64,000 bases of DNA from Hyphomicrobiales bacterium (GTDB lineage Bacteria > Pseudomonadota > Alphaproteobacteria > JAPOUT01): assembly GCA_026708505.1 (NCBI GenBank), contig JAPOUU010000033.1, positions 16,162 to 80,161 of the forward strand. Reading direction: 5' to 3'. The translations under genes and the position numbers were made by a program. This document shows positions 55,403 through 64,000 of the stretch, one piece after another (position 1 is the first letter of the stretch; every line of letters starts with the position of its first letter). Under the pieces are notes generated by a model. That model was not told the DNA's origin. It did no database searches and saw only the letters and a program-made list of their open reading frames with translations.

Positions 55403-58144
55403 GTGAAAGATCTGCTCCCGCTTGACTTGCCCGATGATGCCCCCGCCGTGCCGGTACCGTCCCCGCACGCGAAAACCACCCCTATGATGGAGCAATATCT
55501 CGGCATTAAACAGCAGCATCCGAACTCCCTGCTTTTCTACCGAATGGGTGATTTTTACGAGCTCTTCTTCCATGACGCCGTCCAAGCCGCCGAAGCCCTC
55601 GACATCGCCCTGACGCATCGAGGCAAGCATGCGGGACATGAAATTCCGATGTGCGGCGTGCCCGTGCACTCCGCCGAGACTTATCTCCACAAACTCATCC
55701 GCAAGGGTTTTCGCGTCGTTGTTTGCGAGCAAACCGGTGAACCCGTTCCCACGTCGGTAACCGGAAAGAAGCGACACGCCAGAGTTGTAATGAACAGGGA
55801 AGTCGTGCGCATCGTCACTCCCGGAACCCTTACCGAAGAAACCCTCCTTGATGCCAAGTCCTACAACTTCCTCGCATCCCTCGCTTATGCCGGTGAAAGC
55901 TGCGCGCTCGCATGGGCGGACGTTTCGACCGGGAGTTTTTACACGCACGAAATGCCCGTTGCCGATCTTCCCGCCGAACTTGCACGGCTTTCCCCGGGCG
56001 AGGTCCTTGTTTCCGAAAGCGCGCTTATGCTTGAGCCCGTCCAAGCCCTCGAAGCCGAGAAGGCCGGAGTCGTCACGCCCCTCAGCGAGCAGGATTTCTC
56101 TCCAAGCCTGGGCACCGAACGCCTCACCCGGATGCTCCGGGTTGCGTCCCTTGAGGGCATCGCGCCGTATACGGAACTCGAACTCAAAGCCTGCGGCGCG
56201 CTCGTCGGATATATTGAAACGACGCAAGCGGGAAAAATCCCGACCCTCGAAGCGCCCAAACGGTTTGCGCAAGTCGACACCATGGGAATTGATCCGGCAA
56301 CGCGCAAAAACCTCGAGCTCATCCGTTCCATTTCCGGCGAAAGAAAAGATTCGCTGCTTGGCGCCATCGATAAAACCATTACGGGCGCGGGCGGGCGAAC
56401 CCTGAAAGAATACCTCGTAGCGCCCCTGCTTGATCCCGCCGCAATCAATGCACGGCTTGATGCCATCGGCTTCCTGCTTGAGCAGGACGCATTGCGCTCG
56501 AATCTTCGAACGCTCCTGCGCAGCGTTCCGGATATGCCCCGCGCTCTCGGACGGCTCTCCCTCGAGCGCGGCGTCCCGCGGGACCTCGCGGCGCTGCGCA
56601 ACGGACTCCATGCCGCGCACGCCCTCAAAACCGAACTGGCGGCACAAGAACTGCCCGAAACGCTTCAGCAGATTATCGAGGACATCGGCTCGCTTTGCGT
56701 GGATCTCGAAACGCATCTGCAAAAAGCCCTGGCCGAGACTCCCCCGGTGCATCTGCGGGACGGCGGAGTGATCGCGGCAGGCTATGACGCGGAACTGGAC
56801 GAGCAGCGAAAGCTTCGGGACGACTCCCGTCGCGTTATTGTTTCGCTGCAAAACCGGTATGCCAAGGAAACCGGAATCCAGGCCCTTAAAATCCGGTATA
56901 ACGGCATCCTCGGCTATTACATTGAGACGCCCACGAACGCCGCGGGCAAGCTCGAGCAGGAACCCTTCAAGGAAAACTTCGTTCACCGGCAGACCATGGC
57001 AAACGCCGTGCGCTTCTCCACCGCCGAACTCGTCGATCTCGCCGAGCAAATCCAACATTCCGCCGAGCGCGCGTTCGAGATGGAGCGTGCAATCTTCGAA
57101 AAGATTTGCGCCGAAGTTTTGGAGTCCTCAAGCGTCATCAAAACCATCGCGGCGGCGCTTGCGCGCATTGATGTCTTCACCGCGCTCGCGGAGGTCGCCC
57201 AAAGCGGCGGATACACAAGACCCAAGGTGGATGATTCAAACATTTTCGATATTCAGGGCGGACGCCATCCGGTCGTCGAGGCCGCCCGCGCCGCAAACAC
57301 CGAATTCGTCCCCAATAATTGCGCGCTCAATCTCTCCGATGTCGAAGACTCCGAAGATTCCGCCGATTCGCTGCGTGTTGCCGGCAAGCGCATCTGGCTG
57401 CTGACCGGTCCGAACATGGCGGGTAAATCGACCTTCCTGCGGCAAAACGCCCTTATTGCAATACTTGCGCAAGCGGGATGTTTCGTTCCCGCCGAACATG
57501 CGCATATCGGGGTTATCGACAGGGTTTTCTCGCGCGTCGGCGCCGCCGACGATCTCGCGGGCGGGCGCTCCACCTTCATGGTCGAGATGATCGAAACCGC
57601 CATCATCCTCAACCAGGCGACCGACAAAAGCCTCGTCATCCTTGATGAAATCGGACGCGGAACCGCCACCTTCGACGGGCTTGCCATTGCCGGGGCCGTC
57701 GTCGAATACCTCCACGACGTCAACCGCTGCCGTGCAATCTTCGCAACGCATTACCACGAACTCACCGAACTGCGCGAACAGTTGAACAGCCTGGATACCG
57801 TCACCATGCGCTCGCGCGAGTGGCAGGGCGAAATCATCTTTCTCCACGAAGTCGCGCGCGGAGTTGCCGACGGATCCTACGGCATACAAGTCGCACGCCT
57901 TGCGGGCCTTCCCGACTACACCATCAAGCGCGCACGGGAAAAACTGGACGCACTCGAAGCGCAAGAGCGGCAAAACAAACCCCTGTTTGACGGCGGGGCG
58001 CAGGCGTCCAAACCGGTCGTGCGCGAACAACACCCGGCACTGGCAATGCTCGAGAAAATCTCGCCCGACAAACTCTCGCCGCGCGAAGCCCTCGACATGC
58101 TCTACCGACTCCAGTCTCTCATCAACGACGACAAAGAATCTTGA
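55403..58144 (+). CDS. mutS: DNA mismatch repair protein MutS
   Basis: Mismatch sensor ATPase. 913 residues from GTG 55403; ATG 55484 is an alternative that still precedes the mismatch-binding domain. N-terminal MMEQYLGIKQQHPNSLLFYR and mismatch motif FYRMGDFYELF (Phe-x-Glu: FYE). Walker A TGPNMAGKSTFLRQ near 667-680, Walker B/signature VILDEIGRGTATFDG (Thr where Ser is usual), ATHYHELTEL. The C-terminus has the small beta-clamp and dimer region. Overlaps glnD by 4 nt. Confidence 0.95.
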   Translation: MKDLLPLDLPDDAPAVPVPSPHAKTTPMMEQYLGIKQQHPNSLLFYRMGDFYELFFHDAVQAAEALDIALTHRGKHAGHEIPMCGVPVHSAETYLHKLIRKGFRVVVCEQTGEPVPTSVTGKKRHARVVMNREVVRIVTPGTLTEETLLDAKSYNFLASLAYAGESCALAWADVSTGSFYTHEMPVADLPAELARLSPGEVLVSESALMLEPVQALEAEKAGVVTPLSEQDFSPSLGTERLTRMLRVASLEGIAPYTELELKACGALVGYIETTQAGKIPTLEAPKRFAQVDTMGIDPATRKNLELIRSISGERKDSLLGAIDKTITGAGGRTLKEYLVAPLLDPAAINARLDAIGFLLEQDALRSNLRTLLRSVPDMPRALGRLSLERGVPRDLAALRNGLHAAHALKTELAAQELPETLQQIIEDIGSLCVDLETHLQKALAETPPVHLRDGGVIAAGYDAELDEQRKLRDDSRRVIVSLQNRYAKETGIQALKIRYNGILGYYIETPTNAAGKLEQEPFKENFVHRQTMANAVRFSTAELVDLAEQIQHSAERAFEMERAIFEKICAEVLESSSVIKTIAAALARIDVFTALAEVAQSGGYTRPKVDDSNIFDIQGGRHPVVEAARAANTEFVPNNCALNLSDVEDSEDSADSLRVAGKRIWLLTGPNMAGKSTFLRQNALIAILAQAGCFVPAEHAHIGVIDRVFSRVGAADDLAGGRSTFMVEMIETAIILNQATDKSLVILDEIGRGTATFDGLAIAGAVVEYLHDVNRCRAIFATHYHELTELREQLNSLDTVTMRSREWQGEIIFLHEVARGVADGSYGIQVARLAGLPDYTIKRAREKLDALEAQERQNKPLFDGGAQASKPVVREQHPALAMLEKISPDKLSPREALDMLYRLQSLINDDKES

Positions 58145-60915
58145 GCCTTTCCGCAACACTTTCCGCCGAGTCCGTCGAGCATCCCGCGTCCGAGCGCGCG
58201 GACAGGGAGTCGAAACGCGCGGCATTGCGGCATGACCTCGATGATCTTGCACGCGGCAACCGGGACATCGACAGCAATGCATTGCGCCGGCTTCTCGTCG
58301 AACGTTTGCGCGAGTTTCGAAACGACGGGATCGATGGCGCGCGGCAGTTGCTTCAAGAGCATCCGCGCCAGGGCCGATCCTGCGCCGTCGCCATCTCCGG
58401 CCTCCACGACGACATTCTCTCGGAGCTCCATCGTTTTGTTTGTCGTTATGTTTTCCGCCGTCCCAATCCGAGTGAAGGCGAACGCCTCGCTGTTGCAGCC
58501 ATCGGCGGATACGGGCGCGGCGCCCTCGCGCCCGCTTCCGATCTCGACCTGCTTTTTCTCCATCCGTATAAATCCACGCCGTGGGAGGAAACGATGGTCG
58601 AATACATGCTTCTCACGCTCTGGGACATCGGGCTCGTCGTGGGACATGCATCGCGTTCGCCGCAAGGCTCGATCCTCGCGGCGCGCAATCTTGCAACCTG
58701 CACCGCCATGCTGGATGCGCGCCTCATCGTCGGAGACAAGGCTCTCTTCGCCGATTGGCAGGCGCAGTTCCACGAACATCTCGCCAACACGAACAGCGCC
58801 GACTTCATTGATGCAAAACTGGACGAACGCGACGAACGCCACCGCCGCTTCGGCGTGTCCCGGTATCTCGTCGAGCCGAATGTCAAAGAGAGCAAGGGCG
58901 GGCTGCGCGACCTCGATATACTCTTCTGGCTTGCCAAATACACCTACCGGCTTCGCAAGCCGAGCGAGATGGTGCGCATCGGCCTGTTCACGCCGGAAGA
59001 CTATGCCGTTTTGCGCGACTGCTATAATTTTTTCTGGGCGACGCGATGCGAGATGCACTTCTGGTCCAAGCGCGCCGAAGACCGCCTGACCTTTGAGGCG
59101 CAACTCCACGTCGCGCAGGCATGGGACTACCGGGAGAAATCCGGACTCTCGGCCGTCGAGTGCTTTATGAAACGATACTTCACCGCCGCGCGGCAAAGCG
59201 GACGTCTTACGAGAATCCTTTGCGCCGAGCTCGAGGAACAGGGGCACAAGCGTCCTCCCAAAGCGCCTGCGCCCCGCCGTGTCGCGGATACCGACACCGG
59301 CGACTTTGTCATCGAAAGCGGACGGCTCAACGCCCGTGCCGACGACATCTTCGAACAGGATCCCGTCAATTTCATTCGTTTGTTTCTCGTGCGGGCGACG
59401 CATCAAGTTGCCTTGCATCCGCATCTCGTCACATTGCTCGCCGCGCAACTCCATCTCATCGACTCCAAACTGTGCAGCGATGCGCGGGCCAACCAACTTT
59501 TCCTTGAATGTCTTCTTTCTTCCGAAGCCGCAAGCATCCTGCGCGAGATGAATGAAATGGGCGTGCTGGGCAGGTTTGTCCCCGAGTTCGGCAAAATCGT
59601 CGGACTCATGCAGTTCGGCATGTACCACCACTACACCGTCGACGAACATTCTCTCAACGCCTTGCAGGAACTTCGGAAACTCGAACACGGCGATTCAAAA
59701 AAAGAACTTCCGCTTGCCTCAAGTCTCGTGCATCGCAATCGCAATCGCGCGGCGTTGTCGCTTGCCGTCTTCCTGCATGACGTCGCCAAGGGGAGCAAGC
59801 AGGACCATTCCATAGCGGGCGCAAAACTCGCCAAGCGCATCGCCGAGCGACTCGGCATTCCGGCGCAACAGGGCGACACCGCCGCATGGCTCATCCAGAA
59901 CCATCTGCTCATGAGCAATTTTGCGCAAAAGCGGGACATACAAGATTCCAAAACCATTGAAGACTTCGCCGCGCAGGTCGGCTCGCCGGAACGGTTGCGG
60001 CTGTTGTTGCTGCTCACCGTTGCGGATATTCGCGCCGTCGGACCCGGCGTGTGGAACGGCTGGAAGGGGACGCTTCTGCGCCGCTTGTACCACGCCGCGG
60101 AAGCGCGCCTTACCGGGCACTCTTCCCCGTTAAGCGAGAATGTCGACATCAAGCGCGGCCTGCTCGCCAGGGAACTTTCGCACTGGCCCGAACCGCGACT
60201 TAAAAACCACCTCGGGCGGTTTTCCCCTTATTATTGGGGTGCATTCGACACTCCCGACCACAAACGGCATGCCAACATGATCAATGAAGTCGCTACGTCC
60301 CTGCCGCAAGACAGAGCAGGCAAACGCGTGCAGATGGTATCCGACAAATTTCGCTCGGCAACGGAGATGCTCTGTTACCAGCATGACCGTCCGGATTTGT
60401 TCGCAAGCATCACCGGAACATGCGCGCGCGCGAATATTTCCATTGTGGATGCAAGGCTCTTCACAACCGAAGACGATATGGCGCTGCATGTCTTTCGACT
60501 GCGCGAACACAAAGGCGGCGCCATCACCGAACCTTCCCGCCTTGTCCGTTTGCGCACGGCCATCTGCGACGCCCTTGAAGAAAGCGCCCCCGGGCTTCCC
60601 TCGCAGTCGCGCACCATGCCCCATCACGCATCCAGGGAAGCCTTCAACATTGAGGGCGAGGTTTGGGTCGATAATGATGCATCCGTTGAACGCAGCGTTA
60701 TTGAAATCACCGCCCTCGACCGTCCCGGTTTGCTGTTTGAACTCGCGCGCGCGCTCTTCGAGCTGGATTTGAAGGTCGCTTCCGCTCATGTGACAACCTT
60801 CGGCGAGCGCGCGGTTGATGTCTTTTATGTGCGCGAGAAAAACGGCGGAAAGATCAAATCCGAAGAACGCCAGCAAGTTGTTCGCGCGCGCCTGTTGCAA
60901 GCGCTTCAACCATGA
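58141..60915 (+). CDS. glnD: [protein-PII] uridylyltransferase/uridylyl-removing enzyme
   Basis: Nitrogen sensor that uridylylates and de-uridylylates PII. 924 residues. TTG start 58141 lies in the mutS stop (TTGA), unusual but without alternative before the conserved region. Nucleotidyltransferase motif IGGYGRGALAPASDLDLLFL near 118-138, HD domain with AVFLHDVAKGSKQDHS, and two C-terminal ACT domains (LFASITGTCARANISIVDAR; VIEITALDRPGLLFELARAL). All sites look intact. Coupled on both sides to mutS and murJ. Confidence 0.95.
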   Translation: MSLSATLSAESVEHPASERADRESKRAALRHDLDDLARGNRDIDSNALRRLLVERLREFRNDGIDGARQLLQEHPRQGRSCAVAISGLHDDILSELHRFVCRYVFRRPNPSEGERLAVAAIGGYGRGALAPASDLDLLFLHPYKSTPWEETMVEYMLLTLWDIGLVVGHASRSPQGSILAARNLATCTAMLDARLIVGDKALFADWQAQFHEHLANTNSADFIDAKLDERDERHRRFGVSRYLVEPNVKESKGGLRDLDILFWLAKYTYRLRKPSEMVRIGLFTPEDYAVLRDCYNFFWATRCEMHFWSKRAEDRLTFEAQLHVAQAWDYREKSGLSAVECFMKRYFTAARQSGRLTRILCAELEEQGHKRPPKAPAPRRVADTDTGDFVIESGRLNARADDIFEQDPVNFIRLFLVRATHQVALHPHLVTLLAAQLHLIDSKLCSDARANQLFLECLLSSEAASILREMNEMGVLGRFVPEFGKIVGLMQFGMYHHYTVDEHSLNALQELRKLEHGDSKKELPLASSLVHRNRNRAALSLAVFLHDVAKGSKQDHSIAGAKLAKRIAERLGIPAQQGDTAAWLIQNHLLMSNFAQKRDIQDSKTIEDFAAQVGSPERLRLLLLLTVADIRAVGPGVWNGWKGTLLRRLYHAAEARLTGHSSPLSENVDIKRGLLARELSHWPEPRLKNHLGRFSPYYWGAFDTPDHKRHANMINEVATSLPQDRAGKRVQMVSDKFRSATEMLCYQHDRPDLFASITGTCARANISIVDARLFTTEDDMALHVFRLREHKGGAITEPSRLVRLRTAICDALEESAPGLPSQSRTMPHHASREAFNIEGEVWVDNDASVERSVIEITALDRPGLLFELARALFELDLKVASAHVTTFGERAVDVFYVREKNGGKIKSEERQQVVRARLLQALQP

Positions 60916-62555
60916 CCCGGGAGTCTTTTCCGCAGGACGTTCCCGCCGCGGATGCGCCTCCGCCGCGAACCGGAACGGGAATGTTTCGTTCCACCTTCGC
61001 CATCGCTTTCTACACGCTGATCTCGCGCATTGCCGGGTTCATCCGCGATATCTTCATGACCGCGGTGCTGGGAACAAGTGCCAGCGCGGACGCTTTTTTC
61101 ATTGCGCTTCGATTGGCAAACCTTGGACGTTCCCTTTTCGCGGAAGGCGCGCTCAGCGCCGCTTTCGTGCCGATGTTCTCCGGCCATCTCGAGCAATCCG
61201 GCCGGGCAAAGGCGTTCCACTTCGCAAACATCATCCTCAACTGGCTGCTCGTCATATTGATCGCGGTTACCATCGTGCTCGAGTTGCTTATGCCGTTCAT
61301 CGTTCTGGTATTCGCGCCCGGCTTTACGAACGTCCCCGGCAAGACCGAGCTCGCAACGTTGTTCGCGCGCATCACGTTTCCGTATTTGCTGCTTGTATCC
61401 CTTGTAACCCTGCTGAGCGGCGTGCTCAACTCCATGGGACGCTTCTGGGTCGGCGCGGCGGCGCCCATACTGCTCAATCTCGCAATGATCTCCGCGCTGC
61501 TTATTGCGGTTCCCTACAACGCCAATCCCGGATTGTTGCTGGCGTGGAGCTGTCCTCTTGCCGGGATTGTGCAACTCTGCGTTCTGATTTACGCCTCGCG
61601 GCGCATCGGCCTGAAGTGGCGGCTGCAAATCCCGCGTCCCAGTCCCGAAGTGAGAAAACTCCTGCGGTTGCTTTTGCCCGTTGCGCTCGCCGGCGTCATT
61701 GGCTGGGGAAGCATACTCGTGACCAGCGCGCTTGCATCCTTCCAGGAGTCCGCTGTTTCCTTTCTCCAATATGCCGAACGACTCTATCATCTGCCGCTGT
61801 CGCTCATCGGCATTTCCATCGGCGTTGTGTTATTGCCGGAACTCTCGAGACAATGGCGCGGCCCCCATCACGATCGCGCCCTGAAGAGTCAAAGCCGCGC
61901 TTTGGAATTTGCATTGTTGCTCGCACTGCCCGCCGCCGTTCTTTTGTTTCTGTTGTCCGAGCCCATCATCAACGTTCTCTTTGAGCGCGCCCGTTTTACC
62001 GCATCCGACACGCGTGCGACCGCCGCCGCCCTGGCGGTCATGGCATGGGGATTGCCCGCCGCCGTTCTCGCGCACATCTTCGTGACGGTGTTCTACGCAC
62101 GGCAGGACACAAAAACGCCGCTCCTCTATAATGCAATCTCAAACGGGGTTTATGTCGCCGCCGCTTGCGCTTTTTTCTTTGCCATCGGCTATGTCGGCAT
62201 TGCGCTTGCCGCATCCCTTGCCGCCTGGACGCACGCGACGCTGCTCGGAGTTGTCCTGCACAAGGGCGGGCATCTCGTTTTCGACGCCCGCCTGCGCAAA
62301 CGGGCCGGACGATTCCTCGCTTCCGCCGCGGTCATGGTCGTGGTAGTGTGGGGCTTGCACCAGGGCGGCGGCATCGGTCCTCTGGCGGAGTCGCTCGGAA
62401 GCGGATTGTTTGGGCGCGCGAGCGTGCTGTTCGCAATGTTCTGCGCCGGGTTTTTCGCTTACGCCGTAGCATGCCAACTCACCGGCGCCGCCCATTGGCG
62501 CGAAATCATAGAAATCGTACTACCGAAATATTCACGCAAACAAGAAAAATCATGA
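60912..62555 (+). CDS. murJ: lipid II flippase MurJ
   Basis: Flips lipid II across the inner membrane for peptidoglycan synthesis. 547 residues with about 14 membrane spans. [20 protein letters not shown] near the N-terminus, [47 protein letters not shown]. Starts in the glnD stop (ATGA) and its stop overlaps trpS, giving an unbroken overlapping chain mutS-glnD-murJ-trpS. Confidence 0.95.
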   Translation: MTRESFPQDVPAADAPPPRTGTGMFRSTFAIAFYTLISRIAGFIRDIFMTAVLGTSASADAFFIALRLANLGRSLFAEGALSAAFVPMFSGHLEQSGRAKAFHFANIILNWLLVILIAVTIVLELLMPFIVLVFAPGFTNVPGKTELATLFARITFPYLLLVSLVTLLSGVLNSMGRFWVGAAAPILLNLAMISALLIAVPYNANPGLLLAWSCPLAGIVQLCVLIYASRRIGLKWRLQIPRPSPEVRKLLRLLLPVALAGVIGWGSILVTSALASFQESAVSFLQYAERLYHLPLSLIGISIGVVLLPELSRQWRGPHHDRALKSQSRALEFALLLALPAAVLLFLLSEPIINVLFERARFTASDTRATAAALAVMAWGLPAAVLAHIFVTVFYARQDTKTPLLYNAISNGVYVAAACAFFFAIGYVGIALAASLAAWTHATLLGVVLHKGGHLVFDARLRKRAGRFLASAAVMVVVVWGLHQGGGIGPLAESLGSGLFGRASVLFAMFCAGFFAYAVACQLTGAAHWREIIEIVLPKYSRKQEKS

Positions 62556-63568
62556 CGACATCAACACCACAAGAAAGAGTTTTTTCGGGCGTGCAGCCAA
62601 GCGGCGACCTCCATCTTGGAAATTATCTCGGCGCCATTGTGCAGTTCGTCGAGTTGCAGCGACGTTACCAGTGCATCTACTGCATTGTCGATCTCCACGC
62701 CATCACCGTTTGGCAGGATCCCGAACGTCTGCGCGAAAACATTCACGCAACCGCCGCCGCCTACATCGCCGCGGGCATTGATCCGAAGGAGCAAATCATC
62801 TTTGCACAATCGAGCGTCTCCGCACACGCCGAACTCGCATGGATACTCAACTGCGTTGCGAGAATCGGATGGCTCAACCGAATGACGCAATTCAAGGAGA
62901 AAGTCGGCAAAAACCGCGAGAATGCGTCCATCGGGCTTTATGTCTATCCCGTGCTCATGGCCGCCGACATTCTCGCCTATCACGCAACGCATGTTCCCGT
63001 CGGGGAAGATCAAAAACAGCACCTTGAGCTTGCCAGGGACATCGCGATTAAATTCAATAACGATTTCGCAGGCGGGGAGATCTTCTTTCCGCCGCCCGAG
63101 CCTCTCATCACCGCGGAGGCCTGCCGGGTCATGTCGCTGCGCGACGGCAAGAGCAAAATGTCGAAGTCGGACGCATCCGAGATGTCGCGCATCCTTCTCA
63201 CCGACGATGCCGAGTCCATCGCACGCAAAATTCAAAAAGCCAAGACCGACGCACACCCTCTTCCCAGCGAAGTCGCCGGTTTGGAGGGGCGTCCGGAAGC
63301 GGAAAATCTCGTCGGCATATTCGCGGCGCTGGAAGGCATCAAGCGCGAGGAAGTTTTGAGTCGTTACGGCGGGGGAAATTTTGCGGACTTTAAAAAGGAT
63401 TTGGCGGAAGTTGCGGTCACGCGGCTGACTCCCGTGGGCGAGGAAATGCGCCGCTTGTGCGGTGATGTTGATTACTTGGACGGTGTTCTCCAAGACGGGG
63501 CCGCGCGCGCCGAAAATCTGGCGCAACCCATTCTAAAGCGTACGCGCGAACTTGTCGGATTGCCTTAA
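62552..63568 (+). CDS. trpS: tryptophanyl-tRNA synthetase
   Basis: Class Ic aminoacyl-tRNA synthetase. 338 residues from ATG 62552. HIGH-equivalent HLGN (21-24) in [49 protein letters not shown], and KMSKS in [12 protein letters not shown] near 200. Standard length. Last gene of the overlapping chain; no clear terminator follows. Confidence 0.96.
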   Translation: MTTSTPQERVFSGVQPSGDLHLGNYLGAIVQFVELQRRYQCIYCIVDLHAITVWQDPERLRENIHATAAAYIAAGIDPKEQIIFAQSSVSAHAELAWILNCVARIGWLNRMTQFKEKVGKNRENASIGLYVYPVLMAADILAYHATHVPVGEDQKQHLELARDIAIKFNNDFAGGEIFFPPPEPLITAEACRVMSLRDGKSKMSKSDASEMSRILLTDDAESIARKIQKAKTDAHPLPSEVAGLEGRPEAENLVGIFAALEGIKREEVLSRYGGGNFADFKKDLAEVAVTRLTPVGEEMRRLCGDVDYLDGVLQDGAARAENLAQPILKRTRELVGLP

Positions 63569-63794
63569 CGCGTGCCGCCTGTTCAGGCGCGCGCCGGAAG
63601 TCCGGAGATGCGAGAATGCCGGCAATCGGATACCGTCCGGTCGCTTGTATTTGATTGCCCAAGCCCTTGATGCGGGAACGATTGATTTGTGATAGAATGG
63701 TTCCGGCGGCGGGGTGCGGAACGTTCTGCCCTATCTACCCCTTTTCGGGCGATCCCGCGTCCTGTCGCTTCTTTCCCGTCTCCGAAAATTAGCC

Positions 63795-63823
63795 TTGACT
63801 CTCGCGAGGCGGGTTAATAGAAT
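63795..63823 (+). promoter_or_regulatory. sigma70-type promoter for the gene at 63861
   Basis: TTGACT (63795-63800), 17-bp spacer, TAGAAT (63818-63823). One of the best promoter matches in the window, 38 nt before the start codon, with AGGAGG between. The 63569-63794 gap before it holds no gene. Confidence 0.65.
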
Positions 63824-63860
63824 CACCCCAATCGTAGTTTTCAGCCCCAGGAGGCCCCAA

Positions 63861-64000
63861 ATGAGTGTGTTCCGTTTTGCAACCGTTGCGATAGCGATGT
63901 CCTTGACGATTCCGTTCGGCTCAACGCCCGCGGCAACCACGAATCCCCCCCCCCCCCCCCCCCCCAACCATTTAGTTAGTTCCCAGACGCTGGACCTGCG
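63861..64000 (+). CDS. start of a secreted protein gene with a poly-proline segment (cut by window edge)
   Basis: ATG 63861 follows a consensus AGGAGG (6-nt spacing). MSVFRFATVAIAMSLTIPFG then STPAATTN forms a signal peptide, followed by seven prolines encoded by an uninterrupted C run and then NHLVSSQTLDLR to the window end. No family can be assigned from 46 residues. Any change of the C run not divisible by 3 would break the frame, so either the gene is phase-variable or the run is a sequencing or assembly flaw. Confidence 0.6.
   Translation, partial: MSVFRFATVAIAMSLTIPFGSTPAATTNPPPPPPPNHLVSSQTLDL
63945..63965 (+). repeat. 21-base poly-C homopolymer
   Basis: Twenty-one consecutive C inside the coding region of the gene at 63861, directly after its signal peptide. 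No other homopolymer of comparable length was seen in the window. As written it keeps the frame open. Confidence 0.9.

Noticed and set aside
55196..57058. Upstream extension of the nth reading frame across mutS
   Set aside because: The extension is antisense to conserved MutS motifs, while endonuclease III normally starts at the ATG at 55195.
63667..63698. TTGATG ... TAGAAT as an additional promoter after trpS
   Set aside because: The spacer is 20 bp and a much better promoter lies at 63795-63823.

Overview
The window reads as a chromosomal segment of an alphaproteobacterium, probably marine and probably free of recent large mobile DNA. The evidence is gene order and protein type: mdh-sucC-sucD-sucA; rpoZ-rsh-pyrE-lepB-rnc-era-recO; SRP RNA-dnaX-recR; addB-addA-trxA; rimP-nusA-infB-rbfA/truB-rpsO-pnp; petABC; mutS-glnD-murJ-trpS. 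The RSH protein and the DnaX without a full zinc motif are also of the alphaproteobacterial kind. A DddP-type DMSP lyase and a TakP-like TRAP transporter point to seawater or a marine host. Base composition is G+C rich in the core genes and visibly A+T richer in the accessory stretches (4.0-5.0, 17.8-22.7, 33.7-34.6 and 49.8-50.5 kb). No CRISPR array, insertion sequence, rRNA or tRNA was recognised.

Layout. 1-3.6 kb (minus): TCA-cycle operon mdh-sucC-sucD-sucA, with sucA cut by the window edge. 3.7-8.7 kb (plus): a decayed TRAP-receptor pseudogene, two tandem small secreted proteins that share their ends but not their middles, then an intact dctPQM TRAP transporter. 8.75-15.6 kb (minus): rpoZ, rsh, pyrE, DUF2062, lepB, rnc, era, recO, tightly packed and partly overlapping. 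15.6-17.8 kb (plus): 4.5S RNA, dnaX, recR. 17.8-22.7 kb: accessory block with a lipoprotein, RmuC, a coiled-coil membrane protein, a lipoprotein hydrolase, a MipA-type outer-membrane protein and an orphan HTH protein. 22.7-31.9 kb: FAD oxidoreductase, divergent from addB-addA-trxA-anmK. 32.1-34.6 kb: hisB, an orphan DNA-methyltransferase-like gene and three copies of a promoter-hairpin-U-tract element, all on the minus strand and facing away from hslV. 34.6-44.2 kb (plus): hslV, then the translation/transcription cluster, including an rbfA-truB gene fusion. 44.3-49.8 kb (minus): petABC, mtnP-apt purine salvage and dddP. 49.9-52.6 kb: small membrane ORFs and an OmpR/EnvZ-like two-component pair. 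52.7-63.6 kb: BCAT, PfkB kinase, nth, then the overlapping mutS-glnD-murJ-trpS chain. 63.8-64.0 kb: start of a secreted-protein gene carrying a 21-base C homopolymer.

How the genes work together. MtnP splits methylthioadenosine and Apt recycles the released adenine. AddAB and RecO/RecR cover both routes of recombinational end processing. PetA, PetB and PetC form the bc1 complex. RimP, NusA, IF2, RbfA/TruB, S15 and PNPase form a ribosome-maturation and RNA-metabolism block.

The most unusual features are: (1) three tandem copies of a covarying hairpin, each with its own -10-like box and U-tract, in the hisB-hslV junction, one leading into a methyltransferase; (2) a three-stem structured segment between nth and mutS ending, on the nth strand, in a terminator-like hairpin; (3) the fused RbfA-TruB protein; (4) the C21 tract inside a signal-peptide gene; (5) the two secreted proteins with conserved ends and swapped middles.
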